Source: Alloactinosynnema sp. L-07
GTDB taxonomy: Bacteria > Actinomycetota > Actinomycetes > Mycobacteriales > Pseudonocardiaceae
NCBI RefSeq assembly: GCF_900070365.1
Contig: NZ_LN850107.1
Coordinates: 6,200,001 to 6,264,000 of the forward strand
Reading direction: 5' to 3'
Length of the DNA: 64,000 bases
Shown here: positions 59,388-64,000 of the stretch, one piece after another
Layout: each line of letters opens with the position of its first letter
Numbering within the stretch: position 1 is the stretch's first letter
Made by a program: the position numbers and the translations under genes
The notes under the pieces: generated by a model
The model's input: the letters and a program-made list of their open reading frames with translations, nothing else
What the model was told of the DNA's origin: nothing
Database searches by the model: none

Positions 59388-61121
59388 ATGAAGGGCAGGA
59401 CGGACGTCACCACGACCGGGTCCCTCGGCGCGCGGGTCTTGTTGCTCGCCGCGGTGGGGCTGGCGATGACCGCGACCGCCGTCCTGGTGCTGAGCGAGTC
59501 CGTGCGGTGGATGCGCCTTGGTGTGGTCGCCGCGCTGTGGGCCGCCTTAGCCGGGGCGTTCCTGGCGGCCAGGTACCGCAAGCAGGTCGCCGACCGCGCC
59601 GAGGACGCCGCCGCGCTGCAGAAGGTCTACGAGCTGGAACTGGAGCGGGAGGTCACCGCCCGGCGCGAGTTCGAACTGGAGGTCGAGGCGGAGGCCAAGG
59701 CGAAGGCCGAAGCCGAGTCCCGTGACGACCTCGCCGAGCTGCGCACCGAACTGCGCGCGATGCGCGAACACCTGGAGATGCTGCTGAGCGGCGGCGAGGT
59801 GCTGGTCGAGCGGGTCGCCCTGCGCGCGGAGGCCACGCGTATGCGTGCCCTGGCCGATGGCGACAAGCGCGCCCTGCCGCACAACCCGCTGCGCCGCATC
59901 ACCGCGGCCAAGACGGGTGAGGCCGACACCGACCTGATCGAGCGGATCCGCGCCGAGGCCGGTCCGGTCCGGCGGGCCGACTTCACACCGCACCCGTCGG
60001 AGGTGTCGGACCGGTGGTTCCTGGAGGGCACCTCGGGCCAGCGCATCGACCCGAACTGGACGCCGTCGTGGGAGACCGGACAACAGCCCGCGATCCGTGA
60101 CATCACCAGCGCCAAGCGCCCGGCCAACGGCGCGGGAAAGCCCCCGCAGGTGCTCCGCCGCGAACCCGCGGACCAGCCCGGCCAGCAGCCGAAGGTGAAC
60201 GGCGGCGAGCGGCAGGCGCCCGTGAACGGGACCCGCGCGCACCCCGAGCGTTCGCTGCCTGCCGGCACGAGGGCCGCCGAGCCCACCCGCGGCGGCGAGC
60301 GGCAGGCACCCGTGAACGGGACCCGCGCGCACCCCGAGCGTTCGCTGCCTGCCGGCACCAGGGCCGAGCCCACCCGCGGCGGCGAGCGACAGGCACCCGT
60401 GAATGGAACCCGCGCACAACCCGAGCGTTCGCTGCCTGTCGGCGCCAAGAGGGACGACCCCACCCGCGGCGCCGACCAGGTGCCCGCACCGGTCCGCCCG
60501 GAGACCCAGGCCGCCTTGCAGCCCGCTCCGAAAGTCAGGCCGGACACCCAGGCCGTTCTGCCGGGTCGGTCCGAGCCCAACGGGGCGAGCCGCTTCGAGC
60601 AGGGCCGCGAGCCCGCTGAGCCGCCGCGGCGGCCGGTGGATCCGAAGACCAGCCAGAACCTCACCCCGGTCAAGGAACCGGAGCGGCAGGCCGAGGGCGG
60701 TCGCCGCAGGGCGCCGACCGGGATCTTCCCGCCGGTCGCCGCCGCCGCGGCGGCTGAGGGTCGGCGCGCGGCCGCCGCGCACGCCGAGGCCAGTGGCTAC
60801 CACCTGCCCGTCGCGCGGCCCACCCCCACGGAGACGACCGGGCGCGGCGTGCCGGTGAGCCGGGACCATGAGCCGGAGACGGCCGGTTCCCGCCCGCAGG
60901 CCGCCCACCGGGCCCCGACCGGATATCACGCCCCGGTGCAGCCGGTGGCCGGTCGCCGCGCCAAGGCGGACGAGGACACCGGGGGCCGCAGGCGCAGGCC
61001 GGAGGAGACTCCACAGGTCGAGCCCGCCGGATCGCACACCGAGGGCAAGTCCGTTCGGGATCTGCTCGCCGCCCACGGCGCCGCGCCGACGAGGCGCAGG
61101 CGTCGGCGGGATGAGGATTGA
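59388..61121 (+). CDS. DUF6779-type membrane and coiled-coil protein (Rv3604c-like)
   Basis: A 577-residue protein. Two N-terminal membrane helices (residues ~14-60) are followed by a charged coiled coil (~65-140), then a long Pro/Arg/Ala-rich disordered region with three near-identical ~29-residue repeats, and a basic end with RDLLAAHG. Rv3604c in M. tuberculosis has the same place and plan. Position and coiled coil suggest a cell-envelope or division role, but none is proven. Codon 54 is TTA. Confidence 0.8.
   Translation: MKGRTDVTTTGSLGARVLLLAAVGLAMTATAVLVLSESVRWMRLGVVAALWAALAGAFLAARYRKQVADRAEDAAALQKVYELELEREVTARREFELEVEAEAKAKAEAESRDDLAELRTELRAMREHLEMLLSGGEVLVERVALRAEATRMRALADGDKRALPHNPLRRITAAKTGEADTDLIERIRAEAGPVRRADFTPHPSEVSDRWFLEGTSGQRIDPNWTPSWETGQQPAIRDITSAKRPANGAGKPPQVLRREPADQPGQQPKVNGGERQAPVNGTRAHPERSLPAGTRAAEPTRGGERQAPVNGTRAHPERSLPAGTRAEPTRGGERQAPVNGTRAQPERSLPVGAKRDDPTRGADQVPAPVRPETQAALQPAPKVRPDTQAVLPGRSEPNGASRFEQGREPAEPPRRPVDPKTSQNLTPVKEPERQAEGGRRRAPTGIFPPVAAAAAAEGRRAAAAHAEASGYHLPVARPTPTETTGRGVPVSRDHEPETAGSRPQAAHRAPTGYHAPVQPVAGRRAKADEDTGGRRRRPEETPQVEPAGSHTEGKSVRDLLAAHGAAPTRRRRRRDED
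60201..60464 (+). repeat. Three tandem ~87-90-bp repeats in the DUF6779 gene
   Basis: Units begin GGCGGCGAGCGGCAGGC at 60201, 60291 and 60378, and encode GGERQAPVNGTRA-PERSLP. The near-identity at DNA level indicates recent duplication. Confidence 0.88.
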
Positions 61122-61145
61122 GGGACCACCAGTCCCTGAGAGCCG

Positions 61146-61356
61146 GCGCACGCGGTAGCCGCGCCGAAATGGTCCCTGGCGGTGTGGCCGGGTACGCCTA
61201 CAGGCAACTCCGGTATGCGGACGACGGCCGCACCGCCAGGGGCCATCTCGTTCACGAGTCTCGCGCGTTCTCAGACGCGCATTTAGGCCGCGGTTTCGAT
61301 CTGGTGTGCGCGGTAGCCGCGCCGAGGTGGTCCCCTGGCGGCATGGCCGGATTCGC
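61146..61356. repeat. Extragenic repeats before prsW (two direct, one inverted)
   Basis: A ~52-bp unit around CGCGGTAGCCGCGCCGA is present at ~61146-61198 and ~61305-61356. Its core ATGGTCCCTGGCGGTGTGGC (61169) also occurs inverted at 61226-61246, so 61169-61246 can fold into a long hairpin. The 291-bp space holds no convincing gene. Confidence 0.65.
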
Positions 61357-61413
61357 CCGGTTACGCCCGGTATGAGGGCGATCCGGCGGAACCACGGCCT
61401 AAGATCACGTTCC

Positions 61414-62568
61414 GTGTCTGAACCTCACGCCGCCCATCCCGCCGCTCGGCGATGGACCGTCCTGCTGCCCGTGGCCGGGCTGGTCGTGCTCGCCGGGTGC
61501 GGTCTGGTCCTGTTGGGCCTGAGCACCGCCCGGGTCGGGATCGTGGCCGAGGTGGTCGGGGTCGGGGCCGCGCTGCTGCCGGTGGGGCCGGTGGTGGCGG
61601 CGTTCCTGTGGATGGACCGGTGGGAGCCCGAGCCCGCCCGGCTGCTGTGGCTGGCATTCGGCTGGGGCGCGTGCGTGGCGACGGTGGCCGCGCTGCTCAT
61701 CAACAACACCGCCGAGGCCGTCGGCGACCTGCTGCTCGGCAAGGGCAACGGCGACAAGGTCAGCGCCGTGGTGTCGGCGCCGCTGTTCGAGGAGGCGCTC
61801 AAGGGAGCGTTCGTCCTGGGGATCTTCCTGTTCCTGCGTTCGGAGTTCGACGGCGTGGTCGACGGGATCGTCTACTCGGGATTCGTCGCGGCCGGGTTCG
61901 CGTTCACCGAGAACATCTACTACTTCGGCCGCGCGTTCGCCGAGCACGGGTTCGGCGACAGCACCTCGCCGGGGGTGGTGGCCGCGTTCATCCTGCGTGG
62001 GGTGCTCTCGCCGTTCACGCATCCGCTGTTCACCGCGATGATCGGCATCGGGATCGGGATCGCCGCGCACTCGGCGTCGCGGCGGACGTGGATCCTGGCC
62101 CCGCTCGGGGGGTATCTCGCCGCCGTGGTGCTGCACGCGCTGTGGAACGGCTCGGCCACGCTGGGGACCGCGACGACCTTCCTCACCGTCTACTTCCTGG
62201 TGATGGTCCCGCTTTTCGCCGCCGTGCTGGTCTTCATCAACTGGCACCGCAAGCGGGAGCAGCGCATCGTCGCCGCCGCGCTGCCCGCGATGGTGGAGAT
62301 CAACTGCGTGGTGGTGTCCGAGGTGGAGCTGCTGTCCAGCCTCACCGGCAGGCGCAAGTGGCGCAGGCAGGTCAGGTCGACCTCGGGCAAGCTCGCCGCG
62401 CGCGCGGTCAGCGAGTACCACAGCGCGGTCACCGAGCTGGCGTTCTTTCGTCACGCCATCGACCGCGGCACCAGCGGTCCGCACCCGCAGCTGCGCGAGG
62501 GCCACCTGATCGAGGCCGTGCGGCTGCGCCGGGCCGCCGCTGTCGAGGCCGCGGGCTCCGGCCGGTGA
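61414..62568 (+). CDS. PrsW family intramembrane metalloprotease
   Basis: A 384-residue protein with about eight helices. The family motifs are APLFEEALKGAFV (EExxK-like), AGFAFTENIYYFG, SPFTHPLFTAMIGIGIG and VLHALWNGS; the Glu and His residues of these bind the catalytic zinc. PrsW proteins cut membrane proteins such as anti-sigma factors. The C-terminal ~110 residues are a soluble basic domain. GTG 61414 starts just before the first helix; ATG 61372 is possible. Confidence 0.88.
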   Translation: MSEPHAAHPAARRWTVLLPVAGLVVLAGCGLVLLGLSTARVGIVAEVVGVGAALLPVGPVVAAFLWMDRWEPEPARLLWLAFGWGACVATVAALLINNTAEAVGDLLLGKGNGDKVSAVVSAPLFEEALKGAFVLGIFLFLRSEFDGVVDGIVYSGFVAAGFAFTENIYYFGRAFAEHGFGDSTSPGVVAAFILRGVLSPFTHPLFTAMIGIGIGIAAHSASRRTWILAPLGGYLAAVVLHALWNGSATLGTATTFLTVYFLVMVPLFAAVLVFINWHRKREQRIVAAALPAMVEINCVVVSEVELLSSLTGRRKWRRQVRSTSGKLAARAVSEYHSAVTELAFFRHAIDRGTSGPHPQLREGHLIEAVRLRRAAAVEAAGSGR

Positions 62569-62723
62569 CGTGGCGCAGGCGACACCGGCCCGGCCGGTGA
62601 AGCTGGTCACCTGCACGACGTGACGTCCGCGCGCGGCGGCTACTCTTCCGCCGTCGTCTGGTACCCGCATCGTCGCGGGACTGGAACGAGACTAGGAGCA
62701 AGTCCTATGCACGGATACAAGCC

Positions 62724-63614
62724 GTGACCCGGCCCGCCCGCTTGGCGGTCGGAGTCGTTTCGGCCGGTCGCGTGGGTGCCGTCCTCGGCGCCGCGCTGGG
62801 CCGCGCCGGGCACACCGTCACCTCCGCGTCCGCCGTTTCCGACGCGTCCCTCGCCCGCGCCGAGGCCCTGCTGCCCGGCGCGTCGATCCGCCCGCCCGAC
62901 GAGGTGGCGCGCGACGCCGACCTGGTCCTGCTGGCCATCCCCGACGACGTCCTGGCGGGCACCGTGCGCGGCTTGGCCGCCGCAGGCGCGCTGCGCCCGG
63001 GGCAGATCGTGGTCCACACCAGCGGCGCGCACGGCGTCGACGTGCTGGCCCCGGCCGCCGAGCACGGCGCCCTGACCCTCGCGCTGCACCCGGTGATGAC
63101 CTTCACCGGCCGCGCCGAGGACCTCGACCGGATCGCCGCCTGCTGCTTCGGGGTGACCGCGGCAGACGGCGACGCCGCGGCGTGGAGCGTGGCCGAGGCG
63201 CTGGTGGTGGAGATGGGCGCCGAGCCCGTCCGGGTCACCGAGGCCGCCCGCCCGCTCTATCACACCGCCCTGGCCCACGGCGCGAATCACCTGGTCACCC
63301 TGGTCGCCGAGTGCTCCGATCTGCTGCGTGCCGCCGACATCGCCACCCCCGAGCGGCTGCTCGGCCCGCTGCTGTCGGCCGCGCTGGACAACGTGCTGCG
63401 CCACGGCGACCGCGCGCTCACCGGCCCGGTCGCCCGCGGCGACGCGGGCACCGTCCGCAAGCACGTCGGGGTGCTGGCCAAGCACGCCCCCGAGTCCCTG
63501 CCCGCCTACCGGGCGCTGGCGGCCCGCACCGCCGACCGGGCCACCGAGTCCGGCCTGCTGCGCGCCGACCTGGCCGCGGAGATCCGCGCCGCCATCACCG
63601 AGGAGTCCGCATGA
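62724..63614 (+). CDS. Rossmann-like/DUF2520 oxidoreductase-type protein
   Basis: A 296-residue protein from GTG 62724. The N-terminal Rossmann fold (VGVVSAGRVGAVLGAALGRAGH) resembles NADP-binding 6-phosphogluconate-type dehydrogenases. HTSGAHGVDVL, HPVMTFTG and YHTALAHGANHLVTL are DUF2520 features. It is next to panC as in M. tuberculosis (Rv3603c), and a link to pantothenate synthesis is possible but unproven. The stop overlaps panC (ATGA). Confidence 0.88.
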   Translation: MTRPARLAVGVVSAGRVGAVLGAALGRAGHTVTSASAVSDASLARAEALLPGASIRPPDEVARDADLVLLAIPDDVLAGTVRGLAAAGALRPGQIVVHTSGAHGVDVLAPAAEHGALTLALHPVMTFTGRAEDLDRIAACCFGVTAADGDAAAWSVAEALVVEMGAEPVRVTEAARPLYHTALAHGANHLVTLVAECSDLLRAADIATPERLLGPLLSAALDNVLRHGDRALTGPVARGDAGTVRKHVGVLAKHAPESLPAYRALAARTADRATESGLLRADLAAEIRAAITEESA

Positions 63615-64000
63615 CCGCCCCGCCGCGCTTCCTGCCCGGCAAGCTCAACGTCCTGAGCGGCCCGCAGGACCTGGCCCGCACCACGCGGGCGCTGCGCGCC
63701 ACCGGCCGCAAGATCGCGTTCGTGCCGACCATGGGCGCGCTGCACGACGGCCACCGCGAGCTGATGCGTCGGGCCCGCCGGATCCCGAACACGGTGCTGG
63801 TGGCGTCGATCTTCGTCAACCCGCTGCAGTTCGGCGCCGGTGAGGACTTCGAGCGCTACCCGCGTCCGCTGGAGGCCGACCTCGACGTGTGCGCGCAGGA
63901 GGGCGTGGAGCTGGCGTTCACCCCGGAGCGGGAAGCGCTCTACCCGCCGGGCGCGCAGGTGACTGTCCACCCTGGACCGCTCGGCGACGAGTTGGAGGGC
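63611..64000 (+). CDS. panC: Pantothenate synthetase, 5' part (runs off the window)
   Basis: The first 130 residues. FVPTMGALHDGHRELMRRAR is the PanC ATP-binding signature with the HxGH-like motif, and VASIFVNPLQFGAGEDFERYPR follows. It joins beta-alanine and pantoate. The 3' end lies outside. Confidence 0.96.
   Translation, partial: MTAPPRFLPGKLNVLSGPQDLARTTRALRATGRKIAFVPTMGALHDGHRELMRRARRIPNTVLVASIFVNPLQFGAGEDFERYPRPLEADLDVCAQEGVELAFTPEREALYPPGAQVTVHPGPLGDELEG

Noticed and set aside
61118..61375. Small plus-strand protein before prsW
   Set aside because: The frame consists mostly of the extragenic repeats and has no ribosome site or conserved pattern.

Overview
The window is high-GC, gene-dense actinobacterial chromosome. 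GTG starts and 4-base GTGA/ATGA gene overlaps are very common. The core gene order matches the Mycobacterium tuberculosis block Rv3660c-Rv3602c: Tad pilus genes, Rv3649-type helicase, topA, DNA polymerase III delta', ppa, dacB-like PBP, DUF2342 protease, tilS, hpt, ftsH, folE-folP-folB-folK, DUF3180, DUF6779, DUF2520, panC. With the fused MFS/dTMP-kinase-like gene beside holB and a WhiB-like protein on the element, a member of Pseudonocardiales is most likely; I cannot name the genus.

Layout. 1-2958: the end of a Tad/Flp pilus operon (TadB end, TadC, DUF4244 pilin-like, two TadE-like proteins) and a primase-polymerase-like protein. 3.1-18.0 kb: helicase with a decayed copy of its own 3' end, K+-independent proton pyrophosphatase, lipoprotein, topA, MFS transporter fused to a dTMP-kinase-like domain that lacks its P-loop, holB, and a secreted membrane-anchored protein. 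18.1 kb: tRNA-Thr(CGT).

18,141-33,827 is an integrated actinomycete integrative and conjugative element (AICE) of about 15.6 kb. It is bounded by a perfect 59-bp direct repeat of the tRNA-Thr 3' half. It carries a frameshifted tyrosine integrase with a C-terminal GntR-like domain, two Nudix hydrolases, two excisionase-like proteins, two XRE/TPR-type regulators, a WhiB-like protein, a DUF2637-like membrane protein, an FtsK-type TraB translocase, a seven-gene set of very small overlapping genes, and several repeat clusters that could be cis-acting transfer, replication or control sites. I found no recognisable replication initiator.

The most notable gene is cargo of this element. At 20,551-22,017 one polypeptide joins two transmembrane helices, a SAVED-like nucleotide-sensor region and a minimal CRISPR polymerase (mCpol) domain. 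This looks like a single-gene relative of the two-gene Panoptes anti-phage system (mCpol synthase plus 2TM effector).

33.9-48.5 kb holds mixed host genes: a wHTH protein, MpaB-like oxygenase, PPOX flavoprotein, a membrane Ser/Thr kinase with a translationally coupled membrane partner, secreted proteins, an F420/LLM oxidoreductase, LysR, hotdog protein, glyA, a MarR/MFS drug-efflux pair, an intradiol-dioxygenase-like lipoprotein and ppa. 48.6-64.0 kb is one long plus-strand run of cell-wall, nucleotide and folate genes ending inside panC. It includes a PBP4-type carboxypeptidase with a roughly 190-residue Glu-Pro rod.
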